DNA of 64,000 bases from Ignavibacteriota bacterium (lineage in GTDB: Bacteria > Bacteroidota > Ignavibacteria > Tepidaquicellales > Tepidaquicellaceae), in the NCBI GenBank assembly GCA_016218085.1, contig JACREY010000022.1, forward strand, positions 62,001-126,000, in the 5' to 3' direction. The position numbers and the translations under genes were made by a program. Shown piece by piece: positions 33,659-42,591 of the stretch (position 1 is the first letter of the stretch; the number at the start of each line of letters is the position of its first letter). The notes beneath the pieces are model-generated. The model had not been told where the DNA came from, searched no databases, and saw only the letters and a list, made by a program, of their open reading frames with translations.

Positions 33659-35104
33659 TTAGACTTTGTTCCTGATTATAAATATGAACTGGTAACCGAA
33701 TAACCGCTTAAAGGGTACAGTTATTAAGTATAATAAAAAGTTGAATACTTTTCCGATATTATTTTTCATAAAATTCGGTAGCACCTCGATAATTGGTATC
33801 GGGGTAACTTTCTGCTTTAATATTTCCAGATTGTGTTCTTTCAAAATCTTTTTTATAGAACTTAATGTAAAGAATTTAAGATGTGTCCTGTCCAGAATTC
33901 CCTTGTCACCGTAATTGAACCTTCCAAAAAGTAAACTGAGCCTTACATAAATATTTGCTATATTAGGCAGTGAAATTACAATCCTGCCGTCCGGCTTTAA
34001 AAGCTCTTTCGACTGATCGAGGATATTCTCATAATTATACAAATGCTCGAGTATGTCAAGCATAAGTATGTAATCGAATTTATCTTTTTCCTTAATTCCT
34101 TCAGGAAGTCCGTTATTAAGGTCATTCTGGTAGTATTCATGAAGGTTTTTCTTTATGCTCTCGGACTCAGGAATAAAATCCACACCGACTTTTGTATTTC
34201 CGTTCTTAATGTACTCTGAAAAGAGTCCGTCACCGCATCCGATATCCAAAATCCTCTGGTTTTCCTTGCTGTTAAGAAGTTTTATAACAGTCTGGTGGCT
34301 CGAAAAAGGATACAGTTTCAAAGGATAATAGACATACAACTCCGAATATATCGGAGATTTCTTTTTACCTGACATAGCCTTTCTGTATTCCTGCGTAGTA
34401 TGATAAACATCCTTTGCATAACGCATTCCGTTCACATAACATATTTCATCTCCGTAATAAGTGGGTATCGGTATTTCCAGTATTCTTAAATTATTGTGAT
34501 GTGCTTTTATTATAATCTGCGTATCAAAGTGAAAATCGTTTGTGCAGTTCGAAAGACTCAATTTCCTAAGACCTTTTACCGAATAAGCCCTGTAGCCTGA
34601 ATGAAACTCTGTCAGGTTCATTTTTAGTGCACGGTTCTGATATGTAGTAAGTACCTTGTTGCCGAGAAATTTATAAAAAGGCATTCCGCCTTTCAGCGCA
34701 CCGCCGTATTTCTTCATCATCCTTGAACCAAGAACCACATCCGCATCTCCATTAATTATCGGAGAGTACATATCACTTAGGATTTCAGGCGCATATTGCC
34801 CGTCACCGTGAAGAAGAACTACCGCATCGAAACCTTTTTCAATGAAATAGTTAAATCCCTTTTTCTGGTTGCCTCCGTATCCAAGGTTTTTTTCGTTCAG
34901 ATAAATGCTGAGCTTTTCAAGCTTTTTTGTTTCCTTGTACCCGACGGACAGCATGTAAGTCTCATCCTTGCTTGCGTCATCGAATACAGCAATCTCATCT
35001 ATCTCTTCGTAAACTTCTTTGGGTATTCTGTCAAGTACTTTTCCAAGCGTCGTAACCGCATTATAAGCAACAATAAGTATTCCGATTTTCTGGTTATTCT
35101 TCAT
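33659..35104 (-). CDS. Fused GT2 glycosyltransferase / SAM-dependent methyltransferase
   Basis: A 481-residue protein of two enzymes. Residues 1-230 form a GT2 DPM1/DGT-like domain: KIGILIVAYNAVTTLGKVLD, the DDASKD motif, LHGDGQYAPE, and GSRMMKKYGG. These domains usually make polyprenyl-phosphate sugars. From about residue 270 a class I methyltransferase follows, with motif I RILDIGCGDGLFSEYI, acidic Asp in KVGVDF, YILMLDILEHLYNYEN and GRIVISLPNIANIYVRL. It ends in a basic hydrophobic tail with no clear membrane hairpin. Neighbours YfhO-like and DUF2723 are potential acceptor-side GT-C transferases, so this enzyme may supply or modify their lipid-linked sugar. Confidence 0.9.
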   Translation of the reverse strand: MKNNQKIGILIVAYNAVTTLGKVLDRIPKEVYEEIDEIAVFDDASKDETYMLSVGYKETKKLEKLSIYLNEKNLGYGGNQKKGFNYFIEKGFDAVVLLHGDGQYAPEILSDMYSPIINGDADVVLGSRMMKKYGGALKGGMPFYKFLGNKVLTTYQNRALKMNLTEFHSGYRAYSVKGLRKLSLSNCTNDFHFDTQIIIKAHHNNLRILEIPIPTYYGDEICYVNGMRYAKDVYHTTQEYRKAMSGKKKSPIYSELYVYYPLKLYPFSSHQTVIKLLNSKENQRILDIGCGDGLFSEYIKNGNTKVGVDFIPESESIKKNLHEYYQNDLNNGLPEGIKEKDKFDYILMLDILEHLYNYENILDQSKELLKPDGRIVISLPNIANIYVRLSLLFGRFNYGDKGILDRTHLKFFTLSSIKKILKEHNLEILKQKVTPIPIIEVLPNFMKNNIGKVFNFLLYLITVPFKRLFGYQFIFIIRNKV

Positions 35105-35116
35105 TCCTTGAAATTA

Positions 35117-37816
35117 TCACGGGTTTTTATCCTGGTTTTTATCATCCTGTGTCTTTTCCTGTATCTTTACCGGATTCAGTCTGCTGTTAATTGCATCCAT
35201 CTTCTGCTTTACCGCAGGGTCATTCGGATTTAATTCCCTTAAAAGATCCATAGATGTTTTCATATCACCCCTTGCTTCCAGAATATCCAGCATTATCCTG
35301 TATGGATTATAATAAGATGATAGATTATTCTTATTCGAAAGTCTTATAGAATATGCTTCATTGTATGCTTCAGTTCCGTATTCATTGAATTTGACTTTAT
35401 CGCCAACCCTGTCAAAGAACATTGCTATCATGTATTTCTGCCTGTAATCTAATCGGGTTACTTCTTTCGGAATGTTCTGCTCCATTTTATATAAAACATT
35501 CTTTGCTATTTCCATTTTAGATGAATCTTCCATCATCGTTCCTGCAAGCCACAGATATAACGTCCTGTACATTTCTATTGACCTTTCGTGAACCTGGTCG
35601 AAGAAAAGGTCCTTGTTATCAAGGCTCCTGAACATAAATCCGTGTTGAGGTGTTTTTGAAGGAACAACGCTCCTGTCGATTAAAAGATTCTTTGACATTT
35701 TATCAAAATCAACTGCAAGTCCGAAAATATTCGAATTGTTGACCTTCATTGGTGTTAGTCTTTGCGCCATACCTTCTACGATTATATAATCATTTAATCC
35801 AATATAATTATCAGGTGTAACTGTTACCGAGAAGTAAATAGGTCTTTCCCATTTATTTCCCTTAATAATATCAAGAATAATCAAATCGCTTGATTTCAGT
35901 GCTGTTATTGTCTGGTTTCCGTCCTTTTGTCTTATAGTAGCTGGAATTTTGAAAACAAGTTTATCCGGCTTTGATTTGGCAGTGTCCGGATAAGCGCTCG
36001 GAGGTACGTCAATTGATACAAGTTTGTTTTCATCCCATAATGCATAACCCTGCTTTGTAACTTTCCTTATCTGGTCATCGGTATATGTAAATGGCACCGG
36101 AAGCGAGCCGTATGGTTTTTCGTTTTTAAGCTGAATGTCATACCAGTCAGCCTGCGCAAGCGACAGGTTTACAAGTGTAACGTCCTGCCTGATTCCATAT
36201 ACTGCCTGCAGGCACCAGAGCGGGAATGTATCGTTGTCACCGTTTGTGAACAACACCGCATCTTTTGCACAGCTCTGGAGTAAATTATATGCATAATCAA
36301 ACGGGAAAAAATTTCCGGCCCTGTTCTGATGTTTGTAATTTACTCTTATCATGTTTGCAGGAACAAAGACGAATGCAAGCAGAAGCACAACTGAAGCGGC
36401 AGGAATCAGCGAACTTGCTTTTAATTTTTCCTTTAGCAGCTCAATAATACCGAAAACACCAAGCCCTATCCACAGAGAATAGACATAAAATGCCCCTTCA
36501 TAAAAATAATCCCTTTCCCTCGGCTGCGGATCCTGCTGATTCTGGTAAAGCGCAGTCACCACACCTAACAGTATAAACATCGAGAGGAATACGAATGCCA
36601 TTTTCCAATCCCGCCTGAAATGATAGAAAAGTCCGAAAAGTCCAAGTATAAACGGTATCGCATAAAACTTTGAAAAATCAACTCCTTCATCCTGGTCATA
36701 TCCTGCCCTGCCTATATACTGCCAAAAAAGATATCTGTTGAACATGTGATTTATCTGGTATTTCCACATAAACTCCATATCACTTGAATAGTTCTTCCAT
36801 GTCCTGTCGTGCATGCCGTCTTTCAGATACCTCCTGGGAAATAACAACGGTTGTTCACCGTACTGTTCGCGGTTCAGGTATGAAAGAAGTCTTTCCATAT
36901 TATCCGGATTGCTGTTATCCAGCGGTATATTGCTGACACTTGACCTCTGCAAAACTGAAATATAAGTTGAATAACCTATGATAACAAAAAATATCGATAC
37001 GAATATTAAATTTAAAGTTGATGATTTTGTCTTGATTGAATAAACAATTCCGGTTACAAGTAAGCCAATTATAATCACAAAACCGACAACAGGAAACGAC
37101 GAGATTGCTTCAGGCATCTTTTTAACTATGATCGGATAAACCACAAAAAATGCTGCCATCGAAACACCGATTGCAATCAGGAAACTTTTCCTGTTATATT
37201 CATATCTTCTGAAATAAAACATAAGTCCCGCTATGAATACACATTGTACTACCAGCAAGTGTATACCCAAAGATAAACCTACAACAAATGCAAAAAATAC
37301 AATTAACCTGTCGCTTCCCGGCTCATCTGCTCTTTCCCACCAAACCATCATTGTATAAATGCAAAGAGTAATAAGAAAAGTACCGAATCCGTATACTTCA
37401 GCTTCCATCGCATTAAACCAGAAACTGTCGCAAAATGCATATGATAAGGCACCTATTGCTGATGCTGCAGCAAGTGAAATATAATCGAACGTACTGTCTA
37501 ATTTACTCTTCCAGTTCAGTATTACTTTAACTGATACCAAATATAGAAGAAGAACGCTGAATGCGCTTGAAAACACCGAAAGATAATTCATCCTGAGCCC
37601 TATATCTCCAGCTGTTGGAAGCAGAGTGAAAATCCTGCCCACCAGAACATGCAGAGGTGCTCCCGGAGGATGCGGTACTCCCATCGTATAGGCACAGGCT
37701 AAAAACTCACCGCAATCCCAAAAAGACATTGTAGGCTGTACAGTAAGAATATATATTATACTTGCGAAAACAAAAACTATTGCACCGGTAATTCGGTTAA
37801 TTAATTTAAAATTCAT
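35117..37816 (-). CDS. DUF2723/TMEM260-like polytopic membrane protein
   Basis: An 899-residue protein. The N-terminal region is diagnostic for DUF2723: TMSFWDCGEFLACAYTMGVP, then HPPGAPLHVLVGRIFTLLP. The acidic residues after TM1 are like those of GT-C mannosyltransferases. About 12-13 TMs follow up to residue 490. Then comes a soluble region with ALFTNGDNDTFPLWCLQAVY and a helical C-terminal tail with a Lys/Asp-rich end (KTQDDKNQDKNP). The human relative TMEM260 is a protein O-mannosyltransferase, so a protein or glycan glycosylation role is a family-based inference. It is the first gene of the four-gene minus-strand cluster, 12 bases upstream of the GT2 fusion. Confidence 0.88.
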   Translation of the reverse strand: MNFKLINRITGAIVFVFASIIYILTVQPTMSFWDCGEFLACAYTMGVPHPPGAPLHVLVGRIFTLLPTAGDIGLRMNYLSVFSSAFSVLLLYLVSVKVILNWKSKLDSTFDYISLAAASAIGALSYAFCDSFWFNAMEAEVYGFGTFLITLCIYTMMVWWERADEPGSDRLIVFFAFVVGLSLGIHLLVVQCVFIAGLMFYFRRYEYNRKSFLIAIGVSMAAFFVVYPIIVKKMPEAISSFPVVGFVIIIGLLVTGIVYSIKTKSSTLNLIFVSIFFVIIGYSTYISVLQRSSVSNIPLDNSNPDNMERLLSYLNREQYGEQPLLFPRRYLKDGMHDRTWKNYSSDMEFMWKYQINHMFNRYLFWQYIGRAGYDQDEGVDFSKFYAIPFILGLFGLFYHFRRDWKMAFVFLSMFILLGVVTALYQNQQDPQPRERDYFYEGAFYVYSLWIGLGVFGIIELLKEKLKASSLIPAASVVLLLAFVFVPANMIRVNYKHQNRAGNFFPFDYAYNLLQSCAKDAVLFTNGDNDTFPLWCLQAVYGIRQDVTLVNLSLAQADWYDIQLKNEKPYGSLPVPFTYTDDQIRKVTKQGYALWDENKLVSIDVPPSAYPDTAKSKPDKLVFKIPATIRQKDGNQTITALKSSDLIILDIIKGNKWERPIYFSVTVTPDNYIGLNDYIIVEGMAQRLTPMKVNNSNIFGLAVDFDKMSKNLLIDRSVVPSKTPQHGFMFRSLDNKDLFFDQVHERSIEMYRTLYLWLAGTMMEDSSKMEIAKNVLYKMEQNIPKEVTRLDYRQKYMIAMFFDRVGDKVKFNEYGTEAYNEAYSIRLSNKNNLSSYYNPYRIMLDILEARGDMKTSMDLLRELNPNDPAVKQKMDAINSRLNPVKIQEKTQDDKNQDKNP

Positions 37817-37892
37817 AAGTTATATTATTATAAAATGTTTAAGTTAATTTAAAAATGAAAGATTTTCAAGATATAAATGTCATAATTTTAGT

Positions 37893-38807
37893 TTACCATT
37901 TCATTTTTTTCCATATTAAAACTACAGTAAAAACCGATATTAAAGCCAGCCCCATAATGATGTAAAAAGCATGCGGATGGTCAGCTAACGGAATTTTTAC
38001 GTTCATTGAAAAAGCACTTACAACGAGTGTCGGCACCATAATAAGAATCGTAATGATGTTAAGCGTTTTCATTAGCAAGTTTATATTGTTGCTTACAATC
38101 GATACCCTTGCATCCATAAGGCTTGCTAGAATATTCGAATAAATTTCTGACTGTCTGTAACACTGTGTATTCTCGATTATCAGATCTTCCAGCATTTCAT
38201 TCTCTTCGAAATTAAATCCAATTTTCTGCGAATAATATTTCAGTTTCTCAAAAACCAGCGAATTGGAATTAATAGCATTCAAATAATAAACTAGGCTTTT
38301 TTCAAGAGTGAACAAATTAATCAGATACTTATTCCCCATCGATGTATTTACTTTTTTCTCCAGTTCATCGGAAATCGTGTTGAATATCTTCAAATGCTCC
38401 AGAAAATGATAAACCGCTCCAAGCACTATCCGTAACATTAAGTCCTTTACGGATTTAATTTTCAGGAAATGCTTTCCCTCGAATATGTTCAGGTCATCAG
38501 AAAGGATTATTACAAGCTTATCACTGAAAAGAAACATTCCCTGGGAAGTGGTCTTAAACAACAGAAAATCCTTTCCCGAATAATTCCTCGGTCGCTTCAG
38601 GATGATTGCTATGTGTTCCGGCTCGAATTCCAGCCTTGAAAGCTCATCAGGATCAAGAGAAGAATTTAATGTGTGCTCATCTATTTTCAGATCATCAATC
38701 AGGTATCTTTTTTCATTTTCATCTGGATTTATATACAATAAGACGGGAGCTACCAGTTTTTCGGATTCTACAAATTTATTTTCCGTTATTTCAAATTTTC
38801 TCAGCAT
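37893..38807 (-). CDS. corA: CorA-family divalent metal transporter with SMN in place of GMN
   Basis: A 304-residue protein from the ATG at 38807 (MLRKFEITENK); an upstream in-frame ATG at 38870 would add 21 residues with no family similarity. A cytoplasmic alpha/beta domain and long helix come first. Two C-terminal TMs follow: LNIITILIMVPTLVVSAFSMN and AFYIIMGLALISVFTVVLIW. The loop motif reads FSMNVKIP where the family has YGMN; the Gly of the selectivity-filter GMN is Ser. The C-terminal KKMKW basic cluster is typical. Expected role: Mg2+ (or Co2+/Ni2+/Zn2+) transport as a pentamer. The altered filter makes the specificity uncertain. Confidence 0.88.
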   Translation of the reverse strand: MLRKFEITENKFVESEKLVAPVLLYINPDENEKRYLIDDLKIDEHTLNSSLDPDELSRLEFEPEHIAIILKRPRNYSGKDFLLFKTTSQGMFLFSDKLVIILSDDLNIFEGKHFLKIKSVKDLMLRIVLGAVYHFLEHLKIFNTISDELEKKVNTSMGNKYLINLFTLEKSLVYYLNAINSNSLVFEKLKYYSQKIGFNFEENEMLEDLIIENTQCYRQSEIYSNILASLMDARVSIVSNNINLLMKTLNIITILIMVPTLVVSAFSMNVKIPLADHPHAFYIIMGLALISVFTVVLIWKKMKW

Positions 38808-38854
38808 AAATTTTAATCTAAGGTTTATTAAACTGTAGAATTTAATGGGATACA

Positions 38855-38879
38855 CGGGATGCAGGGGCATTGCATCCCG
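38855..38879. other. Hairpin between clpP and corA
   Basis: CGGGATGC, the loop AGGGGCATT, then GCATCCCG: a perfect 8-bp GC-rich stem 35 bases past the clpP stop on the minus strand. No U tract follows in that direction, so it may be a weak terminator, an attenuator or a 3'-end stabiliser. Confidence 0.55.
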
Positions 38880-38913
38880 GCAAAAATATTTATTTATTTT
38901 ACTTCGGGCAAAA

Positions 38914-39594
38914 TTACTTTTCTTTCTTTCCCGATACTTCTCTTTTTCTTAAAATTAAATCAATTAGTCCGTATGTCTTTGCTTCTTCGGCATTCATCCA
39001 GTTGTCCCTCTCAGCATCTTTTGCAATCTGTTCAACTGACTTTCCAGTATGGTGAGAAATTATCCTGTAAATGTTGTCTCTTGTTTTTAACATCTCCTTT
39101 GTGTATATCTCAATATCCGTCGCCTGTCCTTGCGTGCCTCCCAACGGTTGATGCATCATGACCTTTGAATTCGGAAGCGCTATCCTTTTCCCTGCCGCAC
39201 CTCCTGTAAGAAGAATCTGACCCATCGATGCCGCCATACCTACGCATGTTGTCGAGACATCGCACCTTATATACGACATTGTATCATAAATAGCCAGGCC
39301 GGCTGAAATGCTGCCGCCGGGAGAATTTATATAAAGCATTATGTCCTTGTCGGGATCTTCATATTCAAGAAATAAAAGCTGTGCAACAATAAGCGATGCT
39401 ATCTCATCGAATATCGGAGTGCCGAGAAAAATCAATCTTTCCTTTAAAAGTCTTGAATAAATATCGTACGCCCTTTCACCTCTTGATGACGATTCGACTA
39501 CGATAGGAACGAGCTGGCTTTTGAACTGTTTTGCCTTGTCTAACCCGGCTGCTATCTCTGCTTCTCGGCTTTTTATAATACTTGTAAAATCCAT
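38914..39594 (-). CDS. clpP: ATP-dependent Clp protease proteolytic subunit
   Basis: Serine peptidase of 226 residues forming the tetradecameric proteolytic chamber of Clp. The catalytic triad is visible: Ser123 in GMAASMGQ, His148 in MMHQPLGG, and the Asp in the [10 protein letters not shown] segment. [14 protein letters not shown] and [17 protein letters not shown] are conserved. An N-terminal extension of about 25 residues before the core suggests a cleaved propeptide. It lies 45 bases after the trigger factor gene on the same strand, the usual tig-clpP order. clpX is not next; a CorA gene is found instead. Confidence 0.97.
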   Translation of the reverse strand: MDFTSIIKSREAEIAAGLDKAKQFKSQLVPIVVESSSRGERAYDIYSRLLKERLIFLGTPIFDEIASLIVAQLLFLEYEDPDKDIMLYINSPGGSISAGLAIYDTMSYIRCDVSTTCVGMAASMGQILLTGGAAGKRIALPNSKVMMHQPLGGTQGQATDIEIYTKEMLKTRDNIYRIISHHTGKSVEQIAKDAERDNWMNAEEAKTYGLIDLILRKREVSGKKEK

Positions 39595-39639
39595 TTTTAA
39601 TGTTTTAAATTTATTAAATCAAAAACCGTATCCTGTGAA

Positions 39640-40923
39640 TTAAAGATTTAAATCTTCAGCTTTCTTTACTTCTTCCACTTCTGTAACTTTCGCATTTTTT
39701 ACGATAAAATCAAGAACTTTATCCGTTAATATCTGGGATTTCATATCTTCGTTTCCCTTGTATATTTCAATCAGTTTGTCTTCGGGAATATTAAAGCGCT
39801 TTGCATTGTCACCTACTGCTTTCCTGTAATCATCATCGGCCACTTCAATATTTTCCATCTCAACAATTTTTTCCTTTATCAGGAACCACTTGGTATTGAA
39901 TATCGCATCCGCTCTGTGCTGCTGCTTGAATTCATCTTCGTTGAATTCCTTCATGTGGTCGTGCTTTCCGTGTTTATGCTTGTGCTCTTTAACATAATCA
40001 TTCAGAATCATATCTACATAAAAATCCGGTACCGGAAATTCATTCGCCTTAACCAATTCACCCAAAGCCGCATCCTTTACACGTTGCAAAGATACATTAT
40101 CGTATGCTTTCTGGATTTCTTCCTTAATCACTTTTCTCATCTCTTCTTCGGTTTTCACATCATCCCTGTTGGTGAACTTTTTATATGTTTCCTCGTTCAT
40201 TTCGGGCTTGATGACCTTCTCGATTTTTGTTGCCTTTATTCTGATTTTCTTCTTTTCCTTTGTCTGAGGATTTGCTATCTCGATGTCTTTCTCTTCATTC
40301 TCACGAATTTTCTTTAAGCCTTTCCTGTAATCCTTTTCCAGATGCTTGCTTCCAAGATATATTTTTATGTCTTTCTCAATCTTTCCTTCCACAGGATTTC
40401 CGGAATCATCCAGCTCCTGAGAATCAAATGTAATCATGTATTCGTCATCAGTAGCCTGACCGTCAATTTCGTAAGTGGCATTTTTAAGGTTGAGATATAC
40501 TAATTCTTCATCTACAAGTGAATCATCTACAGAAAATTTTGTGCTGTTAAGCTCAAGACCTTTGTAATTATCCACAACTATTTCGGGCATTACTTCAAAT
40601 TCTACCTTAACCATCAGGGATTCTTTCGGTTTGTAATCAATATCTTTTAAAGATCCTTTGCCAATCATCTTAATTTTGTTCTCCGAAATGTATCTTATAA
40701 AAATTTCTTCCGTAATATCTTCGAGTGACGAATATTCTATGCTGTCTCCGTATAGCCTTTTTACCATATTAAGAGGGGCTTTCCCTTTTCTAAACCCGGG
40801 AATCTGTACTTTCTGCCTGTATTTTGCAATGGCCTTTTCGAAGTGGGGTGTCAGTTCTTCATAAGTAAGCGTGGCTTCGAATTCTTTTTTACAGTTTTCT
40901 AAATCTTTTATAGTTGTTTCCAT
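39640..40923 (-). CDS. tig: Trigger factor (ribosome-bound chaperone and prolyl isomerase)
   Basis: A 427-residue protein with the three-part layout. The N-terminal ribosome-binding domain has the signature PGFRKGKAPLNMVKRLYG (canonical GFRxGKxP). The FKBP-type domain follows, about 150-245 and rather diverged. The helical C-terminal chaperone domain comes last. Within the C-domain, near residue 315, is a His-rich stretch (VKEHKHKHGKHDHMKEF) that is unusual for the family and might bind metal. The C-terminus is Lys/Glu-rich. It sits upstream of clpP. The upstream region is divergent to the pentapeptide gene. Confidence 0.95.
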   Translation of the reverse strand: METTIKDLENCKKEFEATLTYEELTPHFEKAIAKYRQKVQIPGFRKGKAPLNMVKRLYGDSIEYSSLEDITEEIFIRYISENKIKMIGKGSLKDIDYKPKESLMVKVEFEVMPEIVVDNYKGLELNSTKFSVDDSLVDEELVYLNLKNATYEIDGQATDDEYMITFDSQELDDSGNPVEGKIEKDIKIYLGSKHLEKDYRKGLKKIRENEEKDIEIANPQTKEKKKIRIKATKIEKVIKPEMNEETYKKFTNRDDVKTEEEMRKVIKEEIQKAYDNVSLQRVKDAALGELVKANEFPVPDFYVDMILNDYVKEHKHKHGKHDHMKEFNEDEFKQQHRADAIFNTKWFLIKEKIVEMENIEVADDDYRKAVGDNAKRFNIPEDKLIEIYKGNEDMKSQILTDKVLDFIVKNAKVTEVEEVKKAEDLNL

Positions 40924-41087
40924 TAAAATTCAATATATTTATGCTTAAAAACATTAAATTTATCAAAATTTTTTCGCATTAACAATGTAATTTAACCTGT
41001 TCGATGGCTTTTATTTATCATTGAAAGAATAATTTAATTTCGCTTTTTTTATTATATATTTTTAATCTAAAATAATAAGGAGTTTAA

Positions 41088-41945
41088 ATGTCTAATGAGA
41101 GAGTCCTTTCTGATAAAGATTTATGGATTTTAATAGCCCAAAGCTCGGTTGGGATAACCCACAGACCGCTAAATCTTACGGGAGCAAATTTGACGGGTGC
41201 AAACCTTCAGAGTGCAAATCTGACAAATTCTGATTTGCAGAATGCAAATCTGGAAGGTGCTGATTTGAAATTTACCAATCTTACAAACGTAAATCTATCG
41301 GGTGCAAACCTCTCGAATGCAAATTTATCCGAAGCAAAATTAACAGGAGCTAACCTTACTAATGTTAATTTATCCGGAACAATACTTACGGGAACAAATC
41401 TTCAGGGTGCCGACCTTGCGGCACATAATATGCAGGGCGCTGACCTTACCAATGCCAATCTCGCCGGTGCAAAGCTTAATGAAGCCGATTTGACAGGAGC
41501 AAAGCTAACTGAGGCAAAATTATGGCAGGCAAAATTCTCCGAAGCTACACTTAAAAACGCGCAGTTAAGAGGTGCTAACCTTCAAGGAGCTGATTTATCA
41601 GGACACGACCTGAAAGATGTCGACCTGACTGAAGCTAAACTTTCAGGTGCAAACCTGACAGGTACGGATCTTTCAAATACCAACTTGTCAGAAGCCATAT
41701 TGTGGAAAGCAAACCTGACTGACGCAAACCTGACAGATGCCAATCTCTCAGCTGCAAACCTGCAAAGCGCTGACCTTTCAGGAGCAATCCTTCTTAGGGC
41801 TAACCTTCAGGATGCAAATCTTTTTGCTGCAAACTTATCCGGTGCTAACCTATGGTATGCGGAATTATCAGGCGCAAACCTAACTGATGCAAAACTCGAT
41901 TCGGCTATCGGATATAAACCAAAAACAAAAAAGAAAGAAGAATAA
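41088..41945 (+). CDS. Pentapeptide-repeat protein
   Basis: A 285-residue protein made almost wholly of A(D/N)LXX pentapeptides from residue about 28 (LTGANLTGANLQSANL...) to about 275, so roughly 50 repeats in register. This predicts a right-handed quadrilateral beta-helix. There is no signal peptide or membrane segment; a short N-terminal head (VLSDKDLWILIAQSS) and a Lys/Glu tail (KPKTKKKEE) flank it. Two slips in register occur (AAHNMQGADL, SGHDLKDVDL). Qnr/MfpA proteins of this fold mimic DNA and protect gyrase, but most members have no known role and nothing here assigns one. An AAGGAG ribosome-binding site precedes the ATG. A tRNA-Arg gene follows 50 bases downstream. Confidence 0.92.
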   Translation: MSNERVLSDKDLWILIAQSSVGITHRPLNLTGANLTGANLQSANLTNSDLQNANLEGADLKFTNLTNVNLSGANLSNANLSEAKLTGANLTNVNLSGTILTGTNLQGADLAAHNMQGADLTNANLAGAKLNEADLTGAKLTEAKLWQAKFSEATLKNAQLRGANLQGADLSGHDLKDVDLTEAKLSGANLTGTDLSNTNLSEAILWKANLTDANLTDANLSAANLQSADLSGAILLRANLQDANLFAANLSGANLWYAELSGANLTDAKLDSAIGYKPKTKKKEE

Positions 41946-41995
41946 TGGAATTGAAAATAAAATGATTTTTAGATAAATTACAGATTATTAATGAT

Positions 41996-42069
41996 GTGCC
42001 CGTAGCTCAGCCGGATAGAGCGTCAGCCTTCTAAGCTGAATGTCGGTGGTTCGAATCCACCCGGGCATG
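41996..42069 (+). tRNA. tRNA-Arg (anticodon TCT)
   Basis: A 74-base cloverleaf. Acceptor GTGCCCG pairs with CGGGCAT (with a terminal G-U), the D arm is GCTC/GAGC, the anticodon stem is TCAGC/GCTGA with loop CTTCTAA (anticodon TCT, reads AGA), and the T arm is GGTGG-TTCGAAT-CCACC. CCA is not encoded; the discriminator is G. A terminator follows at once. Confidence 0.95.
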
Positions 42070-42075
42070 CAAAAG

Positions 42076-42111
42076 AAAACCCGAAGCATAACATGATTCG
42101 GGTTTTTTTTT
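42076..42111 (+). terminator. Rho-independent terminator after tRNA-Arg
   Basis: AAAACCCGAA, an 11-base loop, then TTCGGGTTTTTTTTT: a 10-bp stem running into a U9 tract, 6 bases after the tRNA. Confidence 0.95.
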
Positions 42112-42279
42112 GTTGTTTATTATTGACTACGTTACAGAAAATCTGCACTTATCCGGAAGATGTCATTTAAGCGAATGTGAGTAGCTTGAATTCACCGGAC
42201 ATAAAATTAAGAAACCCTATGACCTTCTATATTTACTTTGTTTTCTTTCAATAAATATTTTTTTTTATACATAGTATAA

Positions 42280-42591
42280 TTCAAATTCGAAATTAGTATT
42301 TTATTCCTGTTTTACTCACTTTTTCATTTAAATTTCACTGATAATTCCTTATCTTTATGTTTTTATAATTATTATCACCAGAAAAAGGATATCAGGATAT
42401 TTCTTGGAAATATTGTTCTGCTTTTCGCATTCCTGGCAAGCAGTTTAAGCTTTGAGGATGTTTATTCACAAATAAAAATTTACGAGAGAAATACGCCCGA
42501 TTCAAACGCAATAGGCCTCTTCCTTACCGGCGATAAGAGAATAAAAATAGACCTCAACGGAAAATGGAACCTCTCACTGGATGAAGGCAAT
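42280..42591 (+). other. Open in-frame 5' extension encoding a signal peptide, without ATG/GTG/TTG
   Basis: The frame of the next gene is open back to a stop at 42277-42279. From about 42382 it encodes KKDIRIFLGNIVLLFAFLAS then SLSFEDVYSQ, a credible signal peptide. The beta-sandwich start LNGKWNLSLDEGN follows. No ATG, GTG or TTG occurs in frame in these 312 bases; the only nearby ATG (42357) is in another frame and stops after three codons. Weak candidates are ATC 42391, ATA 42397 and ATT 42412, just after the AAAAAGG at 42382-42388. The stretch from the terminator (42112) to 42280 holds nothing else I can support. Confidence 0.7.

Noticed and set aside
37893-38870. Longer CorA start at 38870
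   Set aside because: The extra 21 residues resemble no CorA N-terminus and overlap the GC-rich hairpin; the ATG at 38807 gives the expected start.
38855-38879. Standard terminator for clpP
   Set aside because: The stem is good but no U tract follows on the minus strand, so it is listed only as a hairpin.
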